Below are positions 41,929 to 51,625 of a stretch of 64,000 bases of DNA, piece by piece. The stretch comes from Actinotalea alkalitolerans. Its GTDB lineage: Bacteria; Actinomycetota; Actinomycetes; Actinomycetales; Cellulomonadaceae. The translations under genes were made by a program, and so were the position numbers. Position 1 is the stretch's first letter; each line of letters starts with the position of its first letter. The stretch lies in contig NZ_JAMBPP010000002.1 of the NCBI RefSeq assembly GCF_023369855.1, positions 118,438-182,437 of the forward strand, read 5' to 3'. The notes under the pieces were generated by a model. That model saw nothing but the letters and a program-made list of their open reading frames with translations. It was not told where the DNA came from and did no database searches.

Positions 41929-43112
41929 CCGACCTCCGGCGAACCGCCACCACCCTCGCCGACGGTCGCGAGCTGATCTACTTCGACGACTCCCCGGACC
42001 ACGTCTCGGGCGCCCGGACCCGGCGGCTGGACGACCCCCGCCCGCTGCCGGACAGGTTCGCCCCGGTCGTCGGGCCCGACGGCGTCGCGCGGCCGGTGAC
42101 GGGCCCCGAGATGCGACTCGACCCGCTCACCGGGGACTGGATCCCGATGGCCTCCCACCGGATGAACCGGACCTTCCTCCCGGCCGCGGACTCGTGCCCG
42201 CTGTGCCCGGCGACCCCCGGCGCCGCGTACTCCGACGGGGAGATCCCGGACACCGACTACGACGTCGCCGTCTTCGAGAACCGGTTCCCGGCGCTCATGC
42301 AGCTCCCGGGGGTCACCCTGGAGGACGGCTGGTCGGTGGACGGCGAGGCCGTGTGGCCCGCCCGACCCGCCGCCGGGCGGTGCGAGGTGGTGTGCTTCAG
42401 CTCGGACCACAGCGGCTCCTTCGCGGGCCTGACACCGCGACGTGTGCGGACGATCATCGAGGCCTGGGCCGACCGCACCACCGCGCTCAGCGACCTGCCC
42501 GGCATCGAGCAGGTCTTCTGCTTCGAGAACCGCGGCGCGGAGATCGGCGTCACCCTCCCCCACCCGCACGGTCAGATCTACGCCTTCCCCTTCGTCACCC
42601 CGCGCACCCAGGCGATGCTGCGCCAGGCCGCCGCTCACCGTGAGCGCACCGGGGGCCACCTGCTGCGCGAGGTGCTCGACGCCGAGCTGCGGGCCGGGAC
42701 CCGGGTCGTGCTGGAGTCCGAGCACTGGGTGGCGTACGTCCCGGCCGCCGCCCGGTGGCCGGTCGAGGTCCACCTGGCCCCGCGTCGCGACGTGCTCGAC
42801 CTTCCGGGCCTGACCGACGCCGAACGGGACGACCTGGCCACCACCTACCTCACGCTGCTGGGCCGGCTGGACAGGTTCTTCGTGGAGCCCGAGACCGGCG
42901 CACCCATCCCCCTGCCCTACATCTCGGGCTGGCACCAGGCCGTGGTCGGCGAGGGTCGCGAGCTGGGTCGCCTGCACCTGCAGATCTTCTCGGTGCTGAG
43001 GGCCCCCGGCCGGCTCAAGTACCTCGCCGGGGTCGAGTCGGGCCAGGCGGCCTGGATCAGCGACACCACCCCCGAGCGCATCGCCGCCCGTCTGCAGGAG
43101 GTCTCCGCATGA
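41925..43112 (+). CDS. galT: Galactose-1-phosphate uridylyltransferase
   Basis: Cytosolic Leloir enzyme of 395 residues that swaps UMP between UDP-glucose and galactose-1-phosphate. Visible are CPLCPATPGA (zinc or structural Cys), the substrate region FENRFPAL, the catalytic motif GVTLPHPHGQIYAFPF with the nucleophilic His, and the C-terminal SGWHQAV...LHLQIFSVLRAPGRLKYLAG. Start and stop overlap the neighbours as GTGA and ATGA, so deoR, galT and galK are translated as one coupled unit. UDP-galactose epimerase is not in the window. Confidence 0.96.
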   Translation: MTDLRRTATTLADGRELIYFDDSPDHVSGARTRRLDDPRPLPDRFAPVVGPDGVARPVTGPEMRLDPLTGDWIPMASHRMNRTFLPAADSCPLCPATPGAAYSDGEIPDTDYDVAVFENRFPALMQLPGVTLEDGWSVDGEAVWPARPAAGRCEVVCFSSDHSGSFAGLTPRRVRTIIEAWADRTTALSDLPGIEQVFCFENRGAEIGVTLPHPHGQIYAFPFVTPRTQAMLRQAAAHRERTGGHLLREVLDAELRAGTRVVLESEHWVAYVPAAARWPVEVHLAPRRDVLDLPGLTDAERDDLATTYLTLLGRLDRFFVEPETGAPIPLPYISGWHQAVVGEGRELGRLHLQIFSVLRAPGRLKYLAGVESGQAAWISDTTPERIAARLQEVSA

Positions 43113-44326
43113 GCGTCGAGTGGATCGAGTCCTGGGACCGGGACGCCGGGGCAGCCCGGGTGGCCACGGCGTTCGCCGAGCGCTTCGGCGGTGAGCCCGA
43201 CGGCCTGTGGTCCGCTCCCGGCCGGGTGAACGTGATCGGTGAGCACACCGACTACAACGGAGGGCTGTGCCTGCCGATCGCCCTTCCGCACCGCACCTAC
43301 GTCGCGCTGCGCAGCCGGCCCGACGACGTCGTGCGGCTGGCCTCTGCGCAGGAGCCCGCAGCCGGCCTGCGCACGGTCCGTCTCGAGCAGGTCGGACCGG
43401 GCACGGTGCAGGGGTGGACGGCCTACGCCGTCGGCGTGGCCTGGGCGCTGCGCGCGGCCGGGCACGACGTCCGCGGGTTCGACGCGGTCGTGGACTCGTG
43501 CGTGCCGTACGGCGCAGGGCTGTCGTCCTCGGCTGCCCTCGAGTGCGCCGTGGCCGTGGCGCTGGACGAGGTGCACGGCCTGGGCCTGGCGGGCGACGAC
43601 GCCGGTCGCACCCGGTTGGTCGCCGCGTGCATCCGCGCCGAGAACGAGATCGCCGGCGCCCCGACCGGAGGCATGGACCAGTCGGCCTCGCTGCGGTGCC
43701 GCGCCGGTCACGCCCTGCTCCTGGACTGCCGCGACGGGTCGACCCGCCACATCCCCCTGGACCTCGCGGCCCACGACCTCGCCCTGCTCGTCATCGACAC
43801 CCGGGCCGCCCACCAGCTCGCCGACGGCCAGTACGCCGCGCGGCGCGAGACGTGCGAGCGGGCCGCGGCCCACCTGGGCCTGAGGACCCTGCGGGAGGTG
43901 GACGACCTCGAGGCGGCGCTGGCCGCGCTGACCGGCGCCGTGGACGGTGAGGGCGGTGCTGTCGCCCGCCGACGGGTACGCCACGTGGTCCGCGAGAACG
44001 CCCGCGTCGAGCTGGTCGAGCAGCTTCTCGACAGCGGCGCGGTCCAGGAGATCGGACCGGTGCTGACCGCCGCCCATGCCTCGCTGCGGGACGACTACGA
44101 GGTGAGCTGCGCCGAGCTCGACCTCGCCGTCGACACCGCGATCGCCGCGGGTGCACTGGGTGGTCGGATGGTGGGCGGGGGCTTCGGTGGCTCCGCTGTC
44201 GCCCTGGTCCGGACGGCGGACCTCTCCGCGGTGGCCACCGCTGTCGCACGCGCCTTCGACCGCCAGGGCATGACCGCCCCGGCCTTCCTGGTCGCGATCG
44301 CAGACGGACCTGCCGGGCGCGACTGA
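43109..44326 (+). CDS. galK: Galactokinase
   Basis: GHMP kinase of 405 residues phosphorylating galactose at C1. The sugar motif is GRVNVIGEHTDYNGG, the ATP loop GAGLSSSAALECAVAVAL, the metal and base region AGAPTGGMDQSASL, and the third GHMP motif GGRMVGGGFGGSAVALV. The length is normal. It is last in the deoR-galT-galK operon, its ATG overlapping the galT stop. Two interleaved inverted repeats follow the stop directly. Confidence 0.97.
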   Translation: MSVEWIESWDRDAGAARVATAFAERFGGEPDGLWSAPGRVNVIGEHTDYNGGLCLPIALPHRTYVALRSRPDDVVRLASAQEPAAGLRTVRLEQVGPGTVQGWTAYAVGVAWALRAAGHDVRGFDAVVDSCVPYGAGLSSSAALECAVAVALDEVHGLGLAGDDAGRTRLVAACIRAENEIAGAPTGGMDQSASLRCRAGHALLLDCRDGSTRHIPLDLAAHDLALLVIDTRAAHQLADGQYAARRETCERAAAHLGLRTLREVDDLEAALAALTGAVDGEGGAVARRRVRHVVRENARVELVEQLLDSGAVQEIGPVLTAAHASLRDDYEVSCAELDLAVDTAIAAGALGGRMVGGGFGGSAVALVRTADLSAVATAVARAFDRQGMTAPAFLVAIADGPAGRD

Positions 44327-44327
44327 C

Positions 44328-44361
44328 GGCCGGCGGGACCCTGCAAGCCGGCCGGGTCCCG
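44328..44361 (+). terminator. Interleaved hairpins after galK
   Basis: GGCCGGC (44328-44334) can pair with GCCGGCC (44347-44353), and CGGGACCC (44334-44341) with CGGGTCCC's core GGGTCCCG (44354-44361). The stems interleave and cannot both form as simple hairpins. They start two bases after the galK stop and probably end the operon. Confidence 0.55.
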
Positions 44362-44814
44362 TGACACAGGCTCGGTGAGGGGTCCGCGCCGCGGTCCGCG
44401 CCCACCGGAGGTCGCCGTGCCACCTGGAGCGTCGTGCACGACGGTGGGCGCGCGATGCCCGGTGCGGATCGTGACCGCGTCGTGACACCGTGGGAGCGCT
44501 GTCTTCGGTACGGTTTCCTCGCGCAGCCAGGACCGATCCGGGGGGACCGGCCGGCTGCGGTGAGCACGGGGGCACCGATGATCGACGCACGCGCCGGATG
44601 CCGCCCTCGGCGTGCCGATGTGCCGGGGCACCGCGACGAGGCATCGCCACGACTCCTCGCGAACGTGACACAACGTTCTGACTCCCCCGTACGTCCTCCT
44701 CCAAGGGGGGGCACCCCTCGCCGATGTCATCCCACAGGACGATCTGCGCGCCCGGCGCCGATCGCTACGTTCTCCACGAAGCCCCGCCCGCACGCCTGAC
44801 CGAGAGGTTCTGTC
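44362..44814. other. Long non-coding stretch before the acidic lipoprotein gene
   Basis: No credible gene is visible in about 450 bases. It contains the palindrome at 44661-44678, a C-rich/G-rich patch near 44681-44718, and a -10-like TACGTT at 44766-44771 that would give a leader of ~37 bases for the lipoprotein gene. The length is unusual for this compact genome and suggests a regulated promoter region. Confidence 0.55.
44661..44678. promoter_or_regulatory. Palindrome GAACGT-N6-ACGTTC upstream of the lipoprotein operon
   Basis: Perfect inverted repeat with six-base arms and spacer GACACA, about 90 bases before the predicted -10 box. The size is that of a dimeric regulator site. Its binder is unknown. 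Confidence 0.4.
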
Positions 44815-45834
44815 ATGACGACCACGCTCCGCACCGCCACCGCGTCAGGCGGCATGGCCCTCCTGCTGGTCCTCGCCGGCTGCTCGACGGGCGGAGGTGA
44901 CGAGAGCAGCACCCCCGAGGCGGGTCCGCTCGACGCGTTCTTCGAGCAGATGTACGGCGAGTGGTCCGAGGAGGACAGCAACGCCAAGCAGAACGAGGTC
45001 GAGGAGATCACTGCCAGGTGCATGCAGGACCTCGGCTTCGAGTACACGCCCGTGGACTACTCCTCGATGAGCGGCGGGAGCTACTCCTCGGACGACCTCG
45101 ACGTGGAATGGGGCAGCAAGGAGTTCGCCGAGAAGTACGGCTACGGGGCGACCACCGACCCCTGGGGCGACGCCGAGGAGCCCATGCCCGACGAGGGTGA
45201 GGGTCAGGAGTGGTTCGACCCGAACCAGGAGTACCTCGAGTCGATGTCCGAGACCGAGCAGGCGGCCTACTACGAGGCTCTCTACGGCGTCCAGACCTTC
45301 GACGAGTCCGACCCTGAGGCCGAGGTCGAGTGGGACTGGGAGCAGGCCGGCTGCAGCGGCAAGGCCCAGCACGAGGTCTGGGACACCGACGGCGGCTTCA
45401 ACGACCCGCAGTTCGAGGCCCTCCAGGAGGAGATGAACACCATGTGGGAGAGCTCGATGAACGACCCCCGGGTGACCGAGCTCAACAGCAAGTGGTCGAC
45501 CTGCATGGCTGACGCCGGCTACAGCGGGTTCGCCGCGGTCGGCGACGCGGAGAACTCGATCCACGAGCGGGTCAACGCGATCTACGACGGCTACGAGTGG
45601 ACCGAGGACTCGACCGAAGAGGACTGGGAGGCCTTCCAGGCGACGGTGGACAGCCAGCTCGCAGAGATCACCGAGGAGGAGATCGCCACGGCCGTCGCCG
45701 ACTGGGAGTGCAAGGACAAGATCCGCTACGACAAGGTCCAGCGCGACGTGAACTTCGAGTACCAGCAGGAGTTCGTCGACGCCCACAAGGCCGAGCTCGA
45801 GGCGTGGGTCGCAGCGTTCAACGAGGCCAGCTGA
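44815..45834 (+). CDS. Highly acidic, cysteine-bearing lipoprotein of unknown function
   Basis: Protein of 339 residues with a lipoprotein signal (MALLLVLAGC, lipid Cys23). The mature part is strikingly acidic: by my count 81 Asp/Glu against 15 Lys/Arg in the whole protein, with many Trp, Tyr and Phe. Four other cysteines lie in ARCMQDLGFEY, EQAGCSGKA, STCMADAGY and DWECKDKIRYD. Two of these share a CM-x3-G-[FY] pattern, suggesting a duplicated fold held by disulfides. No family I can name. GAGAGG precedes the ATG. A MacA-like adaptor and MacB-like ABC genes follow in the same direction, so it may bind or sense the exported molecule at the cell surface. Confidence 0.8.
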   Translation: MTTTLRTATASGGMALLLVLAGCSTGGGDESSTPEAGPLDAFFEQMYGEWSEEDSNAKQNEVEEITARCMQDLGFEYTPVDYSSMSGGSYSSDDLDVEWGSKEFAEKYGYGATTDPWGDAEEPMPDEGEGQEWFDPNQEYLESMSETEQAAYYEALYGVQTFDESDPEAEVEWDWEQAGCSGKAQHEVWDTDGGFNDPQFEALQEEMNTMWESSMNDPRVTELNSKWSTCMADAGYSGFAAVGDAENSIHERVNAIYDGYEWTEDSTEEDWEAFQATVDSQLAEITEEEIATAVADWECKDKIRYDKVQRDVNFEYQQEFVDAHKAELEAWVAAFNEAS

Positions 45835-45896
45835 CCGCGACACGACCCCGCGCAGCCCGACCTGCGCACTCCTGACCACGCGCCACGAGAGGCCTG

Positions 45897-45902
45897 TACG
45901 AT
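45897..45902 (+). promoter_or_regulatory. -10 box before the adaptor gene
   Basis: TACGAT places a transcription start near 45909, about 60 bases before the adaptor GTG. The exporter genes could therefore be transcribed separately from the lipoprotein gene as well as with it. Confidence 0.4.
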
Positions 45903-45968
45903 GATCCGGACGTCCCCCCGCACGGCGACCGCCGTGCTGCCCGCCACGACCCCGAGGCGGGGGCGGCC

Positions 45969-47605
45969 GTGAAGGTCTCGACGATGACGGGCTCGACCCG
46001 CACGATCTGGATCATCGCAGCCGTCGCGGTGGTGAGCCTGATCGCGGGCATCGGACTCAGCAAGCTGATCATCTCCCCGGCCCAGGCGGCCGCGAACGCC
46101 GAGCCGCCCGAGGCCGGTCCCATCACCGTCCCCGTGGAGTCACGCGCGCTGGCCAACGACGTCACCATCCGTGGTGACGCGATCTACGAGGACCCGGTCC
46201 AGGTGACCGTCGAGACCGGCGACATCGGCGGCCCGGCGATCGTCACCGGGCAGGTCCCCGAGGTCGGGGCGACCCTCGAGGCGGGGGCGGTCATGCTCGA
46301 GATCACGGGTCGGCCGGTGATCCTGCTGCCCGGCGAGCTGCCGGTGTACCGCACGCTGCGGGCCGGGGTGTCGGGCCCCGACGTGCTCCAGCTCAAGCAG
46401 GCGCTGCTCTCCCTGGGCATCGACCCGGGTGGTGCGGAGTCCGACGCGTACGACGCCGCGGCCGCGGCGGGGGTCGCCGAGCTGTACAACCGGATCGGCT
46501 ATCCCGCACCGTCGGCGAGCGAGGACGCCGGCGCCACCGTCGACAGCGCTCGCGCCGCCGTACGCTCCGCCGAGGAGCAGGTCGCCTCGTCGCAGCGTGA
46601 GCTGACCGCGGCCCGTGCCGGGGTGCAGCACTCCGAGCGGGTTCGCCTGCAGGCCGAGGTCAACAGCGCCCAGGCCCGCCTCGACCTTGCCCGACAGGCC
46701 TGCGACGCACCGGTCGAGGGACAGCTCTGCGACCCGGGTGCGGTCGTCGAGGCCGACGGCGCGCTCGCCTACGCGATCGCCGCCCGCGACGAGGGCAACG
46801 TCGCACCCGACGTGTCGTCGCAGCAGGCAGCGCTCGCCTCGGCCCAGCGAGCACTTGCCGAGGCGCAGCAGGACCTGTCCGCCGCGCAGCGCGACACCCT
46901 CACCCCACTGCCGGCCAGCGAGGTGGTCTACCTGTCCACGACACCGCGCCGGGTCGACCAGGTCACGGTGAGCCGCGGCTCGACCGTGACCGGCTCGGTG
47001 ATGAGCGTCTCGGGCGCGACCCTGCAGATCGCGGGCTCGGCCTCCGACGTCGATGCCCGGCTCCTCACCGTCGGTGCCGAGGCGATCATCACGCTCCCCG
47101 GCGGCGTGGACGTCCCGGGGACCATCGAGTCCATCGGCGCGCCACCGACGACGACCTCCGGGGACGGCGGGGACGGTGGATCGGGTGGCTCCTCCGGCAG
47201 CGACTCGGGTCGCAAGCGCATCATCATCGTGCCCGGGGAGCTCACCGAGGAGCAGCGCGCTGAGCTCCAGGGCTCGAACGTGCGCGTACGGGTCCCGGTC
47301 AGCTCGACCGGCGGCGAGGTGCTCGCCGTGCCCACCGCAGCGCTCTCGGCCGGTCCCGGGGGCGAGGCTCGTGTCGAGGTTCTCGACGGCGACGGTGTCT
47401 CGACCCTCGTGACGGTCGAGACCGGGCTCGCTGCCGGCGGCTTCGTCGAGGTCACCGCGGTGGACGGCGGGAAGCTGGGCGTCGGCGACCGTGTCGTCGT
47501 GGGGATCACCCGTTCCAGCGGGGACGACGAGGACGAGGAGTCGGGTTCCTCGGACACGCAGACCGAGGAGACCGACGAGGCTGAGACCCAGGACGCGGCC
47601 GGCTG

Positions 47606-47606
<1 letters not shown>
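45969..47606 (+). CDS. MacA/HlyD-like periplasmic adaptor with peptidoglycan-binding segment
   Basis: Protein of 545 residues with one N-terminal membrane helix (TIWIIAAVAVVSLIAGIGL). The extracellular part has an HlyD-like barrel half (VTVETGDIGGPAIVTGQVPE), a PG_binding_1-like segment (LRAGVSGPDVLQLKQALLSL), a long coiled coil (about 190-300, many Ala/Gln/Glu), the second barrel half, and an acidic C-terminal tail. Such adaptors link MacB-type ABC permeases to the wall in Gram-positives. The GTG at 45969 lacks a strong ribosome binding site. Its TGA overlaps the ATG of the ATPase gene. Confidence 0.87.
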
Positions 47607-48345
<739 letters not shown>

Positions 48346-48346
<1 letters not shown>

Positions 48347-49713
48347 TGGTGCGGTGGCCGAAGGTGCGGCGCCGCTCCGGACGACCACCTCGGGACCCGC
48401 GTCCGGCGCGCTCGCGCCGTGCCAGGTGGCTGCACCTCCCGGCGCGGCTGAGGCGATCGGGGACCCCGCCCGTGCCCGTCCTCGCCGGGGGCGGTGCACT
48501 GGACCGGTTCGGCATCCGCGACCTCGTGGCCGAGTCCGCGCACGGGATCGGGGCGCGTCCCGGGCGGCTCGTGCTGACGATCGTCGGCACCGTGCTCGGC
48601 ATCGGCTCGCTGGTGGTGACCATCGGGCTGGCCCAGACCGCCGCCGGTCAGATCGCCCGCCAGTTCGACGCGGTGGCCGCGACGCAGGTCCTCGTGCAGC
48701 CCACGACGAGCCGGACGCAGGGTGGTGAGCGTGCGATCGGGCGGATCCCCTGGGACGTCGAGGACAGGATGGTGCGTCTGGCCGGGATCGAGGCCGTCGG
48801 CGCGGTCGGCAGCGTCAACACCAACAACGCCCGGATCACCGCGGTGCCGGTCAACGACCCCTCGGCGGCCGCGGCCGTCGCCCCGCAGGTGCTCGCCACC
48901 ACACCGGGCCTCCTCGAGGCGGTGCGCGGCACCGTCGTGACCGGTCGCTACTTCGACGCCGGGCACGACGCGCGTGCCGACCGGATCGTCGTGCTGGGTG
49001 CCCGCGCGGCCCAGCGGCTCGGCGTCCACCGGGTGGACCGGCAGCCCTCGATCTTCATCGGCGAGCGGTCGTACACGGTGATCGGCGTGATCGACGGTGT
49101 CCAGCGTCGCGGAGACCTGCTCGACGCCGTGATCCTGCCCGTGGGCACCGCCCGGGCCGACTTCGGCATGACCCAGCTCGAGCAGGCCCACGCGACGATC
49201 GCCGTCGGCGCCGGGTCGGTGGTGGGTGAGCAGACGCCCTGGGCACTGGACCCCTCGCGCCCGGAGACCTTCGAGGTGCAGGTCCCGCCGAGCGGCTCCC
49301 AGGTCCAGCAGAACGTCCAGGCCGACATCAACTCGATCTTCCTGGCCCTGGGCGCGGTGGCGCTCCTGGTCGGTGGACTCGGTATCGCGAACGTCACCCT
49401 GCTCTCGGTCATGGAGCGGGTGGGCGAGATCGGCCTGCGTCGTGCGCTGGGTGCGACACGGACGAACATCGGGAGCCAGTTCCTGGTTGAGTCCGTGGTC
49501 ATCGGTCTGCTGGGCGGCCTGATCGGTGCCGCGCTGGGGGTGCTGGTCGTGGTCGGGGTCTCGTTCGGCAAGGAGTGGACGCCGATCCTGGACAACGCCG
49601 TCGTGGCCGGCGCGGCGCTGCTGGGCGGGGTCATCGGCCTGGGTGCGGGAACCTACCCCGCACTCAAGGCCGCTGCGATCGAGCCGATCACCGCGCTGCG
49701 CGGCGGCACCTGA
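48346..49713 (+). CDS. MacB-like ABC transporter permease
   Basis: Permease of 455 residues with the MacB/FtsX plan: a basic cytosolic N-terminus of ~50 residues, TM1 (LVLTIVGTVLGIGSLVVTIG), a MacB_PCD extracytoplasmic domain of about 200 residues with VLGARAAQRLGV and YTVIGVIDGV, then three helices (ALGAVALLVGGLGIANVTLL, then SVVIGLLGGLIGAALGVLVV, then AGAALLGGVIGLGAGTYPAL). The motif ERVGEIGLRRALGATR after TM2 is the family hallmark. Last gene of the exporter operon; it converges with the ArsR-like gene with 30 bases between them. Confidence 0.93.
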
Positions 49714-49743
49714 GCCCTACCTGCCCGGCTGCGGGCCGGTCGC

Positions 49744-50262
49744 TCACCGGGGACGGCGGCCGACGTCCTCGTGCATCGCGTAGAAGATCGAGTAGGGCGT
49801 CGCTGCGAGGTCGACCGGGCGGTCGGCGAGCTCCTGGAAGAGCTCACCGATCCGGCGGTCCAGCTCGGCCACGGCCGGCGCGTCCAGGCGCACTCCCAAC
49901 CGCACCGTACGGACGCCGGCCGGGTCCGCCTCGGCGACCTCGGCCACGAAGGTGTCGATCAGCACCTGGCCCATGGTCGGGCCGCCCGGGGTGCGCCAGG
50001 ACTTGCGGGTGGCGAGGTAGGGCACCTCGCGGGCTCCCCGGGTCCCCCGCCGTTCGGGCTGGGCGGCCAGGAAACCGCGCTCGGCCAGCGTGCGGACGTG
50101 GTGGTAGGTGGTGGCCGGGTCGCGGCCCAGCCGGTCGGCGATCTCCTTGTTGGTCAGCGCCTCGTCGAGGCACAGCCGCAGGATCCGGATCCGCACCACC
50201 GAGGCCAGCGCCCGCGCGTCGGCCTCGAGGGTCGCGTCGTCGGTCGCCTCGTCGTCGTCCAT
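49744..50262 (-). CDS. ArsR-like winged-helix transcriptional regulator
   Basis: Protein of 172 residues. The DNA-binding region is VVRIRILRLCLDEALTNKEI, then ADRLGRDPATTYHHVRTLAE and RGFLAAQPERRG, an ArsR/HTH_20 wing. The C-terminal ~90 residues form a helical ligand or dimer domain. No Cys-based metal site is seen, so it senses an organic ligand. Divergently transcribed from an MFS pump with a perfect palindrome between them, so it probably represses the pump and itself. TAGGAT ends five bases before the ATG at 50262, close to leaderless. Confidence 0.88.
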   Translation of the reverse strand: MDDDEATDDATLEADARALASVVRIRILRLCLDEALTNKEIADRLGRDPATTYHHVRTLAERGFLAAQPERRGTRGAREVPYLATRKSWRTPGGPTMGQVLIDTFVAEVAEADPAGVRTVRLGVRLDAPAVAELDRRIGELFQELADRPVDLAATPYSIFYAMHEDVGRRPR

Positions 50263-50276
50263 ACTCGATCCTACCC

Positions 50277-50300
50277 ACTGATTGACATCTCCCAATCAGT
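50277..50300. promoter_or_regulatory. Operator between the ArsR-like gene and the MFS pump
   Basis: Perfect inverted repeat ACTGATTG-N8-CAATCAGT. It covers the -35 of the pump promoter (TTGACA 50282-50287, then CATGAT 50306-50311, 18-base spacer) and lies in the spacer/-35 region of the regulator's own promoter (-10 at 50273-50268). Binding would shut both. Confidence 0.75.
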
Positions 50301-50317
50301 CACGTCATGATCCGTCC

Positions 50318-51625
50318 ATGAGCACCACCTCCGTCACGCGACGCCGGTCGCTGGTGCACCACCGCAACTTCCGCCAGCTCTGGGTCGGCGACGCCCTCGG
50401 CCAGTTCGGCGCGCAGCTCACCGGGCTCGCCCTGCCCGTCTTCGCCGTGACCCACCTCGACGCCACTGCCTGGCAGATGGGGGTGCTCAACGCCGCCGAG
50501 ACCGCGGCCTTCCTGGTGATCGGCCTCCCGGCGGGCGCCTGGGTCGACCGGATGCGCAAGCGCCGCACACTGATCGTCGCCGACCTCGTCCGTGCCGCGG
50601 TGCTGACGGTCGTGGTGGTCGCCGCGCTCACGGGCCACGCGTCGATGCCGCTGCTCTACGTCGCGGGCCTGCTCATCAGTGCAGGAACGGTCTTCTTCGA
50701 CGTCGCCCACCAGAGCTACGTCCCGGGCCTGGTCGGCCTGGACCGGATCGTCGAGGGCAACTCCAAGCTCCAGGCCACGCACTCGGTCGCGATGGTGGCC
50801 GCGCCCGCGGTGGGTGGGGCGCTGCTGCGGGTGATCAGTGCGCCCGCCCTCATCGCTGTCACGGTCGTCACCTACCTGCTCTCGGCCGCTGCCGTCGGAC
50901 GCATCGACAAGCCCGAGACCCTGCCGCGACGCGAGGACCGTCGCCCGCTGCGCACCGAGATCGCCGAGGGCCTGCAGTTCGTGGTCCGCCAGCCGCTGCT
51001 CCGGCGCATCGTGGCATGCACCTCGATCGGCAACCTGTTCAACGCCGTCGCGAGTGCGCTGACCGTGATCTTCGCCCTGCGGGTGCTCGGGCTCGACGAG
51101 GCCGGGCTCGGTCTGGTGTTCTCCGCCTCGGCGATCGGTGGGCTCGTCGGCGCCGTGTCGGCCGACCGGGCCGCCCGGTGGGTCGGTGAGGGGCGGATCA
51201 TCGTGCTCTCGGCGCTCGCCATGGGACCGGCCTTCACATTGAGCCCGTTGGCCCTGCCTCTCGCCGACCTCGGCGTCCCTCCCGAGGTGCCGCTGGTCGC
51301 CGGCGGAGCCCTGTTCAGCTTCGCCGTCGTGGTCTACAACGTGGCCCAGGTGAGCTTCCGGCAGCGGCTGTGCCCGCCTGCTCTGCTCGGACGGATGAAC
51401 GCCTCGGTGCGGTTCATCGTCTGGGGCACCGTGCCGCTCGGCGGCCTGCTGGGAGGGCTCCTCGGGACGCAGCTGGGGATCGTGCCCACCCTGTGGGTCG
51501 CCGCCGCCGGGACGGCCCTCGCGGCACTGCCCGTGCTGCTGTCACCGCTCAGGACGATGCGCGACCTCGCCGTGCCCGACCACATCGTGCCCGACCAGAC
51601 CGCGCCGACCGCTCAGACCTCGTAG
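50318..51625 (+). CDS. MFS transporter, probable drug efflux pump
   Basis: Major facilitator of 435 residues with about twelve helices. The N-terminal HHRNFRQLWVGDALGQFGAQ and PAGAWVDRMRKRRTLIVADL (loop 2-3 motif A) place it in the enterobactin/macrolide-efflux-like MFS group. Substrates cannot be predicted. The ATG at 50318 is seven bases past the -10 box, so the message is leaderless and strictly under the operator. Its last 13 bases overlap the convergent exonuclease gene. Confidence 0.91.
   Translation: MSTTSVTRRRSLVHHRNFRQLWVGDALGQFGAQLTGLALPVFAVTHLDATAWQMGVLNAAETAAFLVIGLPAGAWVDRMRKRRTLIVADLVRAAVLTVVVVAALTGHASMPLLYVAGLLISAGTVFFDVAHQSYVPGLVGLDRIVEGNSKLQATHSVAMVAAPAVGGALLRVISAPALIAVTVVTYLLSAAAVGRIDKPETLPRREDRRPLRTEIAEGLQFVVRQPLLRRIVACTSIGNLFNAVASALTVIFALRVLGLDEAGLGLVFSASAIGGLVGAVSADRAARWVGEGRIIVLSALAMGPAFTLSPLALPLADLGVPPEVPLVAGGALFSFAVVVYNVAQVSFRQRLCPPALLGRMNASVRFIVWGTVPLGGLLGGLLGTQLGIVPTLWVAAAGTALAALPVLLSPLRTMRDLAVPDHIVPDQTAPTAQTS

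Noticed and set aside
45901..45972. 23-codon reading frame whose stop overlaps the adaptor GTG (a possible coupled leader peptide)
   Set aside because: The -10 box TACGAT at 45897-45902 overlaps its ATG, so a message from that promoter would start after it; no clear ribosome binding site was seen.
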